Program-made: the position numbers and the translations under genes
Part shown: piece after piece, positions 47,485 to 57,572 of the stretch
Position numbering within the stretch: position 1 is the stretch's first letter
How the letters are laid out: each line of letters begins with the position of its first letter
Source: Corallochytrium limacisporum
Lineage: Eukaryota; Opisthokonta
DNA length: 64,000 bases
Direction: 5' to 3'
Assembly (NCBI GenBank): GCA_002811645.1
Contig: PDIP01000026.1
Coordinates: 131,035 to 195,034 of the forward strand
Notes under the pieces: generated by a model
Databases searched by the model: none
What the model was told of the DNA's origin: nothing
The model's input: the letters and a program-made list of their open reading frames with translations, nothing else

Positions 47485-49089
47485 ATGGGGTGGTTTTGGT
47501 CAAAAGAAACGAAACCTGAAATAGTCAGCGAGTGGGCTGAGAAAGGCTTTAAGATCCATGGCACAGAAGGCGCACGGGAAATTGATAAACAGACGAAGCA
47601 TGTCTACTCGCGCCGCAGGAAGCTTCTGATCACGGGTGCCATTGTCGCCAGTGTTGCTCTTGTGGTGACTATTCTCTTGGTTGTATGGCTGGTAGTGGCC
47701 CCACAGCTTACGACCCAGAGCCTGAACAGTGCAGTTTTTGATTTTAGTAGCATGCAGATCGGCTTCAATAGTACAACAGGGCAACCACTTATCTCCGCAA
47801 CAATGGTTACCACTGGCTGGAAAGGTTCATTCACGGCAGAGGGGGTCAAGATCAAGGTGGCGACTGGCAATAGGGGAATGACCGACAATCTTGATGACGG
47901 GCAGGTGTACTTCACGCTACCCACATTTGACGTTGGTGGCGACGACAGTATTGCCGAACAAACGCCGTATGTGACAAACTTGACAAATTTAGAGCTCAAC
48001 GAACTGACTGACGGTGGTCATGCTGACATTCTCAACTATTGTGTGCGCATGCTGTCCACCCTGGGAGATCAACCCTTTATTGGCCTTCCGCTGACTCTAC
48101 GAGCTGAGGTGGATGTCAAGCGCACTACTCTGGGTATCACAAGGACGCACCACCTTAGCAGGAATTGGTATTTCAGCCTGATACCTGTGCCAATCTCGGA
48201 CATGCATATGAACAATGTCACTTCGGGAGGGGAGAATGACGAACTGATGGGCGATTTCAACTTTGAGGCGTACCCGGGAGGGTTTGTCATCGAAACACCT
48301 CCAAACATGACCATCTACAACTCAGACAAGACTTACATTACCGTTCAAGATTCCTTCACATTCGGGGGTCCGAACAGTGCCAACGTGGTTCAACAGGGAA
48401 CGTCCTTGGGCATAATTGATGGCGTCACTGGAACTGAAGCCGGAGATATCATCGACGCTATCCTCACAGCACGAGACTCTGTGACCAAGGATTCAAGTCC
48501 AGTCTCCTACGACACCATTGCCTCTGACAGCTATCAGTACCAGATTGACTACCGCAATGTCTTTTATGTGGCGAACGAACCTGATACCTCTGGCCTGTTT
48601 CCAAAGGATATCGGAGTACCAGTTGATATGGATCTCAACACCCAGTTAGTGTACGTCGTAACCGTGGCTCAAAACAACGACACTATCACCTACGACCTCC
48701 CAGATGCATACCTGACTCCGAGCTCACAGAGCACCTCTTCGATCATCTACTCGGATGGAACTCAGCGAACGGTGTGCACCGGTGAAGATCTGCGCATTCC
48801 TCTCGACCCCTCGAGTGAGCTGCAGACTGTCAGCTCTGGAAACAGCACTTCGATGGTGACTGTCGACACTGAAACCACGGACACGACGGATTGTCCCTCT
48901 GTCCTGTACTACGCCTCACTCTGTAGCGGTATCCCTATGGATCTTGTCATCGCCAGAGGATCGATTCTCCTTGGCACCTCTTCGTACCCAATTGCTGATC
49001 AAGTTCTCCCATTCAATCTGGACATCGCAGCTACCGTCAAAACGGAGGTTGACAATACCTACGGATGTGGAAATTTCACCATTTCTTAG
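47485..49089 (+). CDS. Single-pass membrane protein, DUF3712/LEA-like
   Basis: A 534-residue protein. The ATG at 47485 (MGWFWSKETK) is chosen because the longer frame opens with GTG. A short basic N-terminus (YSRRRK) precedes one membrane helix at about residues 46-73, giving a type II (N-in) topology. The remainder is a beta-rich ectodomain with several N-X-S/T sites (for example NNDT, NMTI, NLTN) and few Cys. The pattern 'f.s..iGFNSTTGQPLISATM', TPPNMTIYNSDKTYITVQDSFTF and SVLYYASLCSG recalls the fungal DUF3712/AsmA-like group, relatives of LEA-2 domains that may bind lipid or contact the cell wall. Function unknown. Convergent with the SDR gene. Confidence 0.72.
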   Translation: MGWFWSKETKPEIVSEWAEKGFKIHGTEGAREIDKQTKHVYSRRRKLLITGAIVASVALVVTILLVVWLVVAPQLTTQSLNSAVFDFSSMQIGFNSTTGQPLISATMVTTGWKGSFTAEGVKIKVATGNRGMTDNLDDGQVYFTLPTFDVGGDDSIAEQTPYVTNLTNLELNELTDGGHADILNYCVRMLSTLGDQPFIGLPLTLRAEVDVKRTTLGITRTHHLSRNWYFSLIPVPISDMHMNNVTSGGENDELMGDFNFEAYPGGFVIETPPNMTIYNSDKTYITVQDSFTFGGPNSANVVQQGTSLGIIDGVTGTEAGDIIDAILTARDSVTKDSSPVSYDTIASDSYQYQIDYRNVFYVANEPDTSGLFPKDIGVPVDMDLNTQLVYVVTVAQNNDTITYDLPDAYLTPSSQSTSSIIYSDGTQRTVCTGEDLRIPLDPSSELQTVSSGNSTSMVTVDTETTDTTDCPSVLYYASLCSGIPMDLVIARGSILLGTSSYPIADQVLPFNLDIAATVKTEVDNTYGCGNFTIS

Positions 49090-49465
49090 TCTTTCTGCCA
49101 AAGTCATTTGGTTACCTTTTCAACATCAGCAACATCTTGCATTGCATTTCTTGCATCGCATGCACTCATTTAGTTCATAGCAATATTCAAACATCATGTA
49201 CATCATATTCATAGTTCATCCATTAAAGCATCATCATACAGCTCTTTAAGGCGCATAGAGTGGTCACTGTTCCTCAGGTTCTCCTGATTTTCACAGTGCA
49301 TTGACAAGTAAGGGAGAAGGTCGCTAGGATTCTCCCGCTCCACAATCATATTCATCAAAGCATAAGTAAATGGTTCTTGGCATTGCGAATTCTATTCTAA
49401 TTTCCAGCAGCAGTATATCGTCCACGGTTACTGACGGACACCGTTTCCTCCCGTCCTCAAGCTCA
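49090..49465. other. Convergent 3' intergenic region
   Basis: 376 bases between two convergent stops, AT-richer than its surroundings (cattaaagcatcatcat), consistent with paired 3' UTRs. No gene seen. Confidence 0.6.
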
Positions 49466-50248
49466 CTATTGCCTCTCATTTTGGAAAAACGCCGCAGTGC
49501 TGAATCCACCATCAATGGCAACGGTCTGGCCGGTTATGTAGCCAGCTTGGTCCATGGCCAAAAAGGCCACCAGGCCGCTGACTTCTTCGGGGTCTGCCAC
49601 ACGATTGGCAGGAGTCACGTCAAGGACCATCTGCAGGTAGTCACCCTTCAGGACACCCTCGGTGAGAGCTGTGCGGATGTACCATGGAGCGATGCAGTTG
49701 ACCCGGATGTTTTTCGGTGCAAACTCATGGCCCCAATTGCGGGTGGCCTGGGTCATAGCGGCCTTGGTCATTGCGTATGGGACGCCAGAGGCGACACCAA
49801 TGATGCCTGCCACACTGCCAATGTTGATGATGGAAGCGCCTTCACTCATGGCGGGCACCAGGCGACGGGTCAAATGGAAGAAACTAAACAGATTGGTATT
49901 GAAGATAGCCATTACCTCGCTGTCCTCGTAGTCCAGGGTGGGCTTACGATTGTTAGTTCCCACGTTGTTAACGAGGATGTGAAGGGGACCAGCCGCCGTG
50001 ACGGTGTCCACGAGCAACTGACGGCCCTCCGCGGTGGACAGATCTGCAGGCAGTGGGATCACCTCGGTGACATCGTTGGTGAACTCCTTAGCCACGCGCT
50101 CACAGTCTTCCTTATTGCGGGCATTAACGAAGATCTTGGCACACTGCAGCTGCACAAAATCATCGACAACAGCTTTTCCGATACCCTTGGAGCCACCAGT
50201 CACGACGGCGGTCTTACCCCTAAGACTCCAGCGATCGTTCACAGGCAT
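49466..50248 (-). CDS. Short-chain dehydrogenase, tropinone-reductase-like
   Basis: A 260-residue classical SDR starting at ATG. NAD(P)-binding TGGSKGIG (residues about 17-24), NNVGTNNRKPT (about 97), catalytic Ser in NIGSVAG and the YAMTK pair (Tyr and Lys about 163 and 167) are intact. RWSLRGKTAVVTGGSKGIG and PEEVSGLVAFLAMDQAGYITG are the wording of the plant and bacterial tropinone-reductase-like subfamily, whose members reduce small carbonyl compounds. The true substrate cannot be read. No signal peptide. Its start lies in a long space before the PhoD gene. Confidence 0.93.
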   Translation of the reverse strand: MPVNDRWSLRGKTAVVTGGSKGIGKAVVDDFVQLQCAKIFVNARNKEDCERVAKEFTNDVTEVIPLPADLSTAEGRQLLVDTVTAAGPLHILVNNVGTNNRKPTLDYEDSEVMAIFNTNLFSFFHLTRRLVPAMSEGASIINIGSVAGIIGVASGVPYAMTKAAMTQATRNWGHEFAPKNIRVNCIAPWYIRTALTEGVLKGDYLQMVLDVTPANRVADPEEVSGLVAFLAMDQAGYITGQTVAIDGGFSTAAFFQNERQ

Positions 50249-51633
50249 AGTTATTTCGAGTATTGTCCCCTGACTAACCTTTTCCAGTTCGTTATCAGAC
50301 TACAGAAAGGGCTCTATCCCAGTGCGTGTTTGTAGCGGCAGCCACAAAACCTGAATACCAGTGCTGCTGCAGCTATGAACCCTCAAATGACTCCCGTACG
50401 CGTCACACAACTTCCGCCCCGAAGGCCCCCATCCGTCCCCCTCTCCCCGGGACCCCCCGCGGCCACCAGAACAGAGCGGATTGGTAGTTGCTCAACGAAT
50501 CTTCCTCGACTGCCCAGAGGTGAAGAGCGGCGAAGATTGAGGCAGGGCACCGAAACTCAAAGTTGGGAGAGACGCACGCGGAGGATGTCAACACAAAATT
50601 ACGTCGAGTAGGGTGTCTGTTTTTGAAACCATACACACGTCACAACTACGCTTTGTTTTGATTGCTGCAGTTCCTTACGACCGCAAGGTTTCGATTTCCG
50701 CCAACAAAGACCCTCAGTGGGTCAGCTCTGGTACGCAAGCGAGTGACTGGAGTACGTTGCCCCAGACCCTAACAATTGAACCGCACAGGACCACGTTTGC
50801 GCTCTCGCTGTTGTCCATCACACGAGCGACTGCTTCCACTATTTTACTTCTACGCAGATCAATTTCACAATACACCGGCAAGGACCAAGGCGCAAGACAA
50901 AGCGAAGCCCCAGAACCCAAGGGACGAGGGTGGCATACTAGAGTTCACGTTGAGAAGGATTCGGGCGCGTTGAGGGCCAGCGGACAATCCACTTCGTCGT
51001 CACCGGAGAGGACGCGTATGAATGGGAACCTTATCCGCTGGGAGCCGTTTCTGTAAATACATTCCAGGTGGCCCTTTTCCCCGTTGCGGGAGCCTGGACA
51101 GTCCAGTCCCGAGGGGCAAAATTTTCATCACCCTTGCGTCCCATTTCGGCGGACCTCTCTCCAGCGCAAAAAGATTAGTCCCTTGCGACAGAGTTAGCAC
51201 GAAGGAGGTCTGTCTCGCTTTTCTGCGCGCCCGGCCCCCCCCCCTCCCTTCCCCTTCTCTCCCTTTTAATTTTCCCCGGGGCCTCCCTCCGGGGGTGGCG
51301 GGGAGGGGGGCCGTTTCCCTAAGTCGCACTTCCCTCGTGCACCCGATTTGGTTTCGCGGACCAAGCCGAACCGAAGTTGGGGGGGGGGCTCTCATGCGGG
51401 GCATAAATGGCTTCGATTCGCGTGCGCCCTGTGTCTCCCACTGGTTTTCTGCTGCTATTGCCGTAAGGCCGAACATCTGCTACCATCGCAAAGCATCTGG
51501 ACGCACTTGGTTACGTTAGCTCGATCATCATGGTATCAGTTTTATCAGAAAACATACTGCCGAGTGATGACGAATCGAACAACTTACTGTGCATTACATT
51601 GGTATCTCATAGTTTCTTTATACATTTGATTGG
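50249..51633. other. 1.4-kb intergenic region with a G/C inverted repeat
   Basis: Promoter side of the SDR gene. It contains GC-rich palindromes near 50430-50460 and the inverted repeat at 51239-51310. Frames across 51000-51519 on both strands are compositional. No gene is supported. Confidence 0.6.
51239..51310. repeat. Inverted repeat with G/C arms
   Basis: Perfect 10-base arms CCCCCCTCCC (51239-51248) and GGGAGGGGGG (51301-51310) with a 52-base loop that itself contains ccccggggcctccctccggg. Fold and length resemble the elements at 38327-38420 and 44393-44459. Confidence 0.65.
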
Positions 51634-53631
51634 TCACCTACTGGTTTCGACAGTGTGCGGGTTTGTGGGAGTGTCCAGGCATGGTGGCAGGCCAGCCAGC
51701 TCACCCAGACCACCAGACCGAGTTCGGTCATTTAGCACGCCAGTTTCATTGATCTTCTGCTCAAAGGCAGCGGCGAGACAGATGGGGAAAACCTGTTTGG
51801 GGCTGGAGATATCAACCTGTGTACCGACATTGACAAAATCGGCCCGGACCAAGTCCTTGGTCAAGGTGAGTACAAAGTAGCCCTTGATGGAGGTGTTTAC
51901 GAACCGAACGTGGGGATTTATGGCGTAGAGGTCTTCCCCTCTTCCGCTGGTGAAGCCAGCAGATGTGACAGAGGTAGCCACGTACTCCACAGCAAGCCGC
52001 TCGGAATTTGGGTACGCCAAAGAGTCGGCAACGATTTCGTTAGCCCAGAAAGAATGAATATCGCCTGTCAGAATGACGGTATTGGACACCCCACTCTCGT
52101 AAGTCCGGCCAAAGGCATCGGATACGGATTGGTTAGGGGACAGGAGAGAGTACATGCGCCCGCGGGACATGTCGTAGCCCTCCCAGGCGTCTGGGTTGAA
52201 GTGATGTCCCGTGGGGGTGATAAAGAGGTCAGCAAAGACAACTTGTTGACCGAGCACTTTCCACGGGATTCCTTCAGCTTCAGCTTTGGTCAGTTTGTCA
52301 AAAACGAACGCCTCTTGCTCGTCCGAGATGAGCTGATGGCCTTCCAGACCCTTTGACTCATCGGCAGAGGCCAGCTGCTGAGTGCGACCACTTATGCGAG
52401 TGTCCATCATGATTAGATCGGCAAGGTCGCCAAACCGGAACTGACGCCAGAGCTTGGGATACCGCCAGGCACGTGCGCGCTCATCAACGCCATCAGTGGC
52501 AGGCTCGCCGAGGAGCGTGTCTCGTACGGGCATGTATTCGAAATAGGCACGGATGGCGACCCCTTTGCGATCCTCCCAGGTGCATCCGTCGAGCTCACAC
52601 TCACCCTCACTGTGGTTTTCAGCACCACCAAGAGGCCCTTTGTTGTCAGGATCCCAAGAGTCGTTGCTGGTCTCGTGGTCGTCCCAAACCGTAATGAAGG
52701 GGAACGCAGCGTGTAGGTCCTGAAGATCCTGGTCCTTCTTGTAGTTCTTGTGGCGCATGCGGTAGTCAGACAGACTTGTGAGCTCGTGGTCGGGCTCGTG
52801 TCGGCGACCATAGACTCCAGCTACAATCGGGTCAGCACGGTCATTGCCGTACTCATACAGATAATCACCCAGATGCAAAACAACATCAATGTCACTTAGA
52901 GTGGCGGCGTGGCGATATGCGTGGAAGAAACCGACGGAGAGCCAGGAGCACGAGAAGACGGCCATGCGCACATGCTCGGTCTCTCCGACCGGCAGAGTCT
53001 TGGTTGTGCCTTCCCTGGAAGTTACTTGGCCATCACCACCTTCGGTGACGGTGAAATAGTATTTATACTTCTGGTTGGGGGCCAAGCCGACGGCGACGGT
53101 TTTGACTGTGAAATCGCGGGCAGCAGTGGTGACAAACGTGCCGTCGGTGACAAAGCCGCCGTCCATGTCACGGACTGTGTAGCTTACATCGATAGACAGT
53201 TTTGAGTCACAGGTGCCATCGATCTCGCAGGACGGTGTCACACGGGTCCACAGTACTACGCTATCCGAGTCCGCATCACCGGAAGCTACACCATGGTTGA
53301 AGGCATAGGTACCCTGTTGAACGCGATTGCCAGACTCAGACTGCTTGCCCTCGGCGGATGTACCGGAATCTGCGTCAGTTGTGGAAATGCTGGCTGTAGT
53401 GGTGGCTTCAGGACTGACAGTGTCTTGCCGTCCATCTGCGGTAGGACCCACTGTTGTATTCGAATCGGAGGTCTGGGACACCACCACAGCGACAACTGCA
53501 CCGGCGAGAGCCAGACCAGCCAGACCCAACAGTGCCTTTTTCCAGACCTTGGATCCTCTCTGAGGGGGCCCGGGAACCTCCTCATCTTCCAAGAACCCGT
53601 CATCGGACGTCAGTGGGTAAAGATCACTCAT
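51634..53631 (-). CDS. PhoD-type alkaline phosphatase/phosphodiesterase, membrane-anchored
   Basis: A 665-residue protein with the start at 53631 (MSDLYPLTSD). The frame also opens at ATG 53808, giving 59 extra residues without similarity. A membrane helix at residues about 34-52 (LLGLAGLALAGAVVAVVV) makes it a type II anchored protein with an acidic Ser/Thr-rich stem (55-105). The catalytic part follows PhoD: VASGDADSDSVVLWTR, FSCSWLSVGFFHAYRH, LGDYLYEYGN, VWDDHETSNDSW, MMDTRISGRTQQ, QQVVFADL, and TGDIHSFWA carrying the last metal ligands. PhoD enzymes use Ca and Fe to cleave phosphate mono- and diesters, so extracellular or luminal phosphate scavenging is likely. All visible metal-site blocks are intact. 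Confidence 0.93.
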   Translation of the reverse strand: MSDLYPLTSDDGFLEDEEVPGPPQRGSKVWKKALLGLAGLALAGAVVAVVVSQTSDSNTTVGPTADGRQDTVSPEATTTASISTTDADSGTSAEGKQSESGNRVQQGTYAFNHGVASGDADSDSVVLWTRVTPSCEIDGTCDSKLSIDVSYTVRDMDGGFVTDGTFVTTAARDFTVKTVAVGLAPNQKYKYYFTVTEGGDGQVTSREGTTKTLPVGETEHVRMAVFSCSWLSVGFFHAYRHAATLSDIDVVLHLGDYLYEYGNDRADPIVAGVYGRRHEPDHELTSLSDYRMRHKNYKKDQDLQDLHAAFPFITVWDDHETSNDSWDPDNKGPLGGAENHSEGECELDGCTWEDRKGVAIRAYFEYMPVRDTLLGEPATDGVDERARAWRYPKLWRQFRFGDLADLIMMDTRISGRTQQLASADESKGLEGHQLISDEQEAFVFDKLTKAEAEGIPWKVLGQQVVFADLFITPTGHHFNPDAWEGYDMSRGRMYSLLSPNQSVSDAFGRTYESGVSNTVILTGDIHSFWANEIVADSLAYPNSERLAVEYVATSVTSAGFTSGRGEDLYAINPHVRFVNTSIKGYFVLTLTKDLVRADFVNVGTQVDISSPKQVFPICLAAAFEQKINETGVLNDRTRSGGLGELAGLPPCLDTPTNPHTVETSR

Positions 53632-55016
53632 GACTAATTCTGTTTCTTTAAGTGCGAGTTGTGGACTTATCATCGAAGGACTGAACAAACCCAGTCCCTG
53701 TCGATTGTTGCCACTGTCCCAAGTACTAGGACAGATCTCCCACGAGTCATACAACCATGCACAGTGCACTCTGATCAACAGGGCAGGGTATATCACTTCC
53801 TCTACCATCCGTCGAGAGCGTGTTTCAGTATCTATCGACTCCCTTGCTGCTATGTGCGATCAAATTTCATTTTTCATGCGAGGTGTATGAGAATCCCGCT
53901 GGAGGTTTACTTGCTACGGGCCTAGAAGAGTGAGACGAGAGCGGCTTTAAAGCCACTGTGCGGGGAAGTGAGACGTCAGATGGCTTTCAACGAGAGTTTT
54001 GCTGGAGAGTTAGCTCGCCCCAAGGCTATAAATATAAAAATGCCCCGAGAGCTCCTAGGATCCCAGTGTACAAAACCGCCCTCTGCGAATTTCTTTCGAA
54101 TCAACGCGGTCGGTGTCCCTCCTCCCCCTCCATCTCGACGGGGCGCAAAGCACGCAGTGTGTGCCAGTGATGGCTGTGTTGTGGTTTCCACTCCCGGATC
54201 TCCGCCATAGCTGACAATCCGCTGCGAGGCGTATCATCATATGCGCGGCTGTCCTATCTCTTGTGGACATGATGTTTTTCTTGTTGCTGCGGAAAGGCGA
54301 CGGCCTTGCCACACTATGCTATCAACGCGGCAGCTGGCGTATTGTATGGTTTAAGCATGGCGAATTCTTTGATGCTGTTGTATAGTCTGTCGCACACTGT
54401 GCAGAAAGAGCGTAGTTAGTCCTGGTTGTTGCTCAACTGAAAACGAGGAATTGCCCTCCTTCCTCAGAAAGTTTCCAGTGCACCAGTTGTGTAGATTCGG
54501 TACTGAATGTATTCTCCATTGCTGTGCCCCCACGACATGGGCTTTTGCCATGACAATGATATGGCAGACGTACGGGTCAAGGGAGGGCCTCAACAGGGAA
54601 GGGGGAAGGAACAGAATCAAACCCGCCCCCTCCTCCCCCTCCCCGAAATTTCTTTTGCCAGAGCGCCGTTCACCTCAAAGTATCTCCAGTGTCTCTCCCA
54701 CACACTCACCATTGAAGTGAGACAGTGCCCCACTTCTCCCCCCGGGGGTTGGGGGGAAAGAACCGACTGCGTGTCTTTCTCTGTAAGGAGTGGCCTGTCC
54801 TGGAGAGATTTACTGGGAATACCTAAGCTATGCGTACCTCTTCCGTACTTTAATGAACCGGCGTCCTATATAAGGGCCCTCCGCCGAAGGCCACGGGGTC
54901 GGTCAGGTTCTGGATGTTCACTTGGGGATGCGTGCGGGGAAGGGCGATGACGATGGGCTACAAGGGTTACATGAATTCAATTATATCTATGCTTTAATAT
55001 TTACAGTGTTTGAATT
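53632..55016. other. 1.4-kb intergenic region upstream of the PhoD gene
   Basis: Holds the PhoD promoter and 3' UTR of the phosphotransferase. Includes a C-run/G-run hairpin at about 54738-54756 and a short AT-rich block before 55016. No gene recognised. Confidence 0.6.
54738..54756. repeat. C-run/G-run hairpin
   Basis: Six C, five G, two T, six G; it can fold through the C-run and either G-run. Same style as the other promoter-side elements. Confidence 0.5.
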
Positions 55017-56270
55017 TCAATCATCACGTTCGTGAGACGGAAGCATGTCAACCGCTTCAGGATCTTGAGGTTCGGTAGCAAGGGCGGTCAGTGGCAGGGC
55101 ATTGTTTCCGATGACGAACGCATGAATCTCGAAGCCCTCACAGATTTCTTTTGTCACCATGACAGCGTAATGAGCTAAAGCTGCAAGAACGACTCCAAAG
55201 ATAACCCATAGTGTTAATCCGACGGGGAAAACAGACTCTTTGCCGCGTAGCAGCGGACCTAGCCACAAGTTCAAGACCTCAACCAGTAGCGGGACAATAG
55301 CTTGATGATAAATTGGAAAGGGGTCGTGCGTCATATGCGTAAGAATCATATGGCATGTCACAATCGCAAATGTGAAACCACCAGTGAGATATACAACCCA
55401 GATATTCAAGCCCCACGCATCTCTGCGTGCAAACAAAAGAGCCGCCATCAGGGAGAGGATCACAAAGATTGGAAGTAAGCGCTCGCCAGCGAGCTCTTTC
55501 CGGTTACCCACTAAATCTTCTTTCCGAGCACCCTCTACCCGCCGGTAATCCCGATAGCTCTGGATCAATGATCCAATGCCCAAGCACACAACCAGGAGCT
55601 GCGCAAGGGTGAGGCCGAATGCAGGTTTTACGACCCAGATTTGCGGGCCAAGAAAGGCGGTGATTATGTACATGCAAATGGTGAGCCATACACCTTCATC
55701 AGCTCCGTTGATCACATCAAAGAACATCACACCAGTGTGATATTCACTCCAGGTTGCCGTGTAGAACGGCAACATTGTTCCCGCGAGAGCCAGAAGCATC
55801 CATTCCGGGCCTAATTGTAAAGCGCAACCGCATACAAAAGTGCTCAGCACTGTATTGACACAGTCACAACCGTGGTCCATAAGCTGACCTAAAGGACCAC
55901 TTGTCCCGGTACGTCGAGCCTGAAGTCCGTCCAGCATATCTAGAGAAACATACGTAAATAGATTGAGACCAAACATGAAGTAGATCCAACTCGGCATGGC
56001 CTCCGTCATGTTTGGACAATAGAGACGGGCAAAGATGAAGCTTGTTCCCGTAAATGCAAGACCACCGACAGTAAGAACGTTCGGTGCAATGTTTTTCGGG
56101 ACGTACTCGATCATCCATTGACTCATTGGTCGTCCTACATGCTTGTATATTATGGAGAGGCTCACACTGTTGTACTTGTGTTGCCGAAGCTGTTCCATAC
56201 CCTCTGCAGAAATATACTGGGTTTTAAAAATATGCGGGTCCCCGCCGCCAAATCGCAATCTTCCGGCCAT
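55017..56270 (-). CDS. Choline/ethanolamine phosphotransferase (CDP-alcohol phosphotransferase)
   Basis: A 417-residue integral membrane enzyme of the Kennedy pathway that joins CDP-choline or CDP-ethanolamine to diacylglycerol. The start is the ATG at 56270; the longer frame opens with GTG. The family signature DGx2ARx8Gx3Dx3D is complete: DGLQARR-TGTSGPLGQLMDHGCD, at residues about 112-134. About ten hydrophobic helices follow. KYNSVSLSIIYKHVGRPM before it and WTVG-type helices fit CEPT1/EPT1 and yeast CPT1/EPT1. No selenocysteine codon is needed. Substrate preference cannot be read. ER membrane expected. Divergent from ASPM with 1.3 kb between. Confidence 0.95.
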   Translation of the reverse strand: MAGRLRFGGGDPHIFKTQYISAEGMEQLRQHKYNSVSLSIIYKHVGRPMSQWMIEYVPKNIAPNVLTVGGLAFTGTSFIFARLYCPNMTEAMPSWIYFMFGLNLFTYVSLDMLDGLQARRTGTSGPLGQLMDHGCDCVNTVLSTFVCGCALQLGPEWMLLALAGTMLPFYTATWSEYHTGVMFFDVINGADEGVWLTICMYIITAFLGPQIWVVKPAFGLTLAQLLVVCLGIGSLIQSYRDYRRVEGARKEDLVGNRKELAGERLLPIFVILSLMAALLFARRDAWGLNIWVVYLTGGFTFAIVTCHMILTHMTHDPFPIYHQAIVPLLVEVLNLWLGPLLRGKESVFPVGLTLWVIFGVVLAALAHYAVMVTKEICEGFEIHAFVIGNNALPLTALATEPQDPEAVDMLPSHERDD

Positions 56271-57572
56271 ACTTGCCAGTGACTTGTGTCTCAGATTTAT
56301 CACCTACACCATAACTCAACAAAACAGACAATGACGCCACCGTAAAGATTCCCAAGTCTATCGCGCATTCGTCAGTTTCTAGCCAATTATGGAACGCTTC
56401 TGCCAAACAGAACATTGGAAATGAACATTTACCAAATAGCTATACGAATGAACCTGAGCATATCACCATGTAGTTTACCAATATACCAAATCTCCCAACA
56501 ACAAACAAACACGTGAGTATGATGGCGTCATACTGCGGGGTCACGGGGCGCCGCCGCATTTCTCTCACAGACCCATGCCCCCCTTTCCTCGGCACAGAGA
56601 CAGGCGGACCCAGCCTACGCACACGTCCCCCAGAGAGATCATCACCAAATCGCTTCAATATCCCAATATCCCGTCCTCAACAGGGACACCATACCTCGGT
56701 ACTTTCACTACCAATCGTACTGGTTGTGTCCTAAGGGACCCAATCACCGCGGCTCACCGACACACACACACCAACCCTGTGAGGGCGGCACCCAGCAGCG
56801 AAAGCAATCGATTTTAATTCGATTTAATTTTGATTGTTAGGTTTTTCAGTTTTATTCATTTCCAAAGTGTTGCGGAAAGAGAGGTCAGCAGTTACCGAGC
56901 CCGAGACCGGTGCCCCCAGGAAGGGTTCGTTTGGCGCTTTGCACAGTATTCCTGCCCGTAATGGGATTTCTATAGGAAGAACTGGAGACCAGTCTGGAAC
57001 ACCGGTCGCCTCCCTCAGTAAATTGGCCGTGTCCCTTTAGGATTTTGGCGGGAAGGGTTTGAAGGAAGCAGTAAGCGTACGGCGGGTCTGCATTGCCCGG
57101 CAGGTAATTTCACTATGAAAAATGGATGCCGTATTTCAAGCACAAAAAGAAAATGGGCAGGGTGGGGGGGGTCTCGTTTCGTTTTTCCTCCCTCTTGTTT
57201 TGGCGGGAGGATCCGGACGGTAATCAATGTACTGCGCAGGACGGTCACCGTTTTGCAGATCAGCGGTCGTCACGGACAGGGCACGGAGGATAAGAAGCCG
57301 GGGGAGACCCTTGCAATTCCTAGGCCTATGGGCGCAAAGAGTGGGCCTAGAGGAAGTGACCTATCTTGGCAGAGAGATGACAGATATCAGTTTTTCGGAT
57401 TTGTAGGCCAGAACTAGCTCAAATCATTATGGTATAGCAAGATCAGTGAAGCTATTCAACCTTTAACGACGAAGAGTTGGTAGTTAATACGTATGATGCA
57501 GGATATACTGACCGGGTTCTGATCGGGTGACGAGTACACGGACAATAAGAAGTACCTCACCGCATAGCCAAG
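56271..57572. other. 1.3-kb divergent region, phosphotransferase / ASPM
   Basis: Promoter region for both genes. It contains a G-run (57164-57171) followed by a pyrimidine tract, and a CA-rich patch at 56760-56775. A 100-codon frame at 57115-57417 is not recognisable. No other gene is supported. Confidence 0.55.

Noticed and set aside
49370-50335. 321-codon plus-strand frame opposite the SDR gene
   Set aside because: Antisense shadow of a clear SDR with intact catalytic residues.
51000-51519. Overlapping 158- and 165-codon frames on both strands
   Set aside because: Both strands open over the same C/G inverted repeat; composition-driven.
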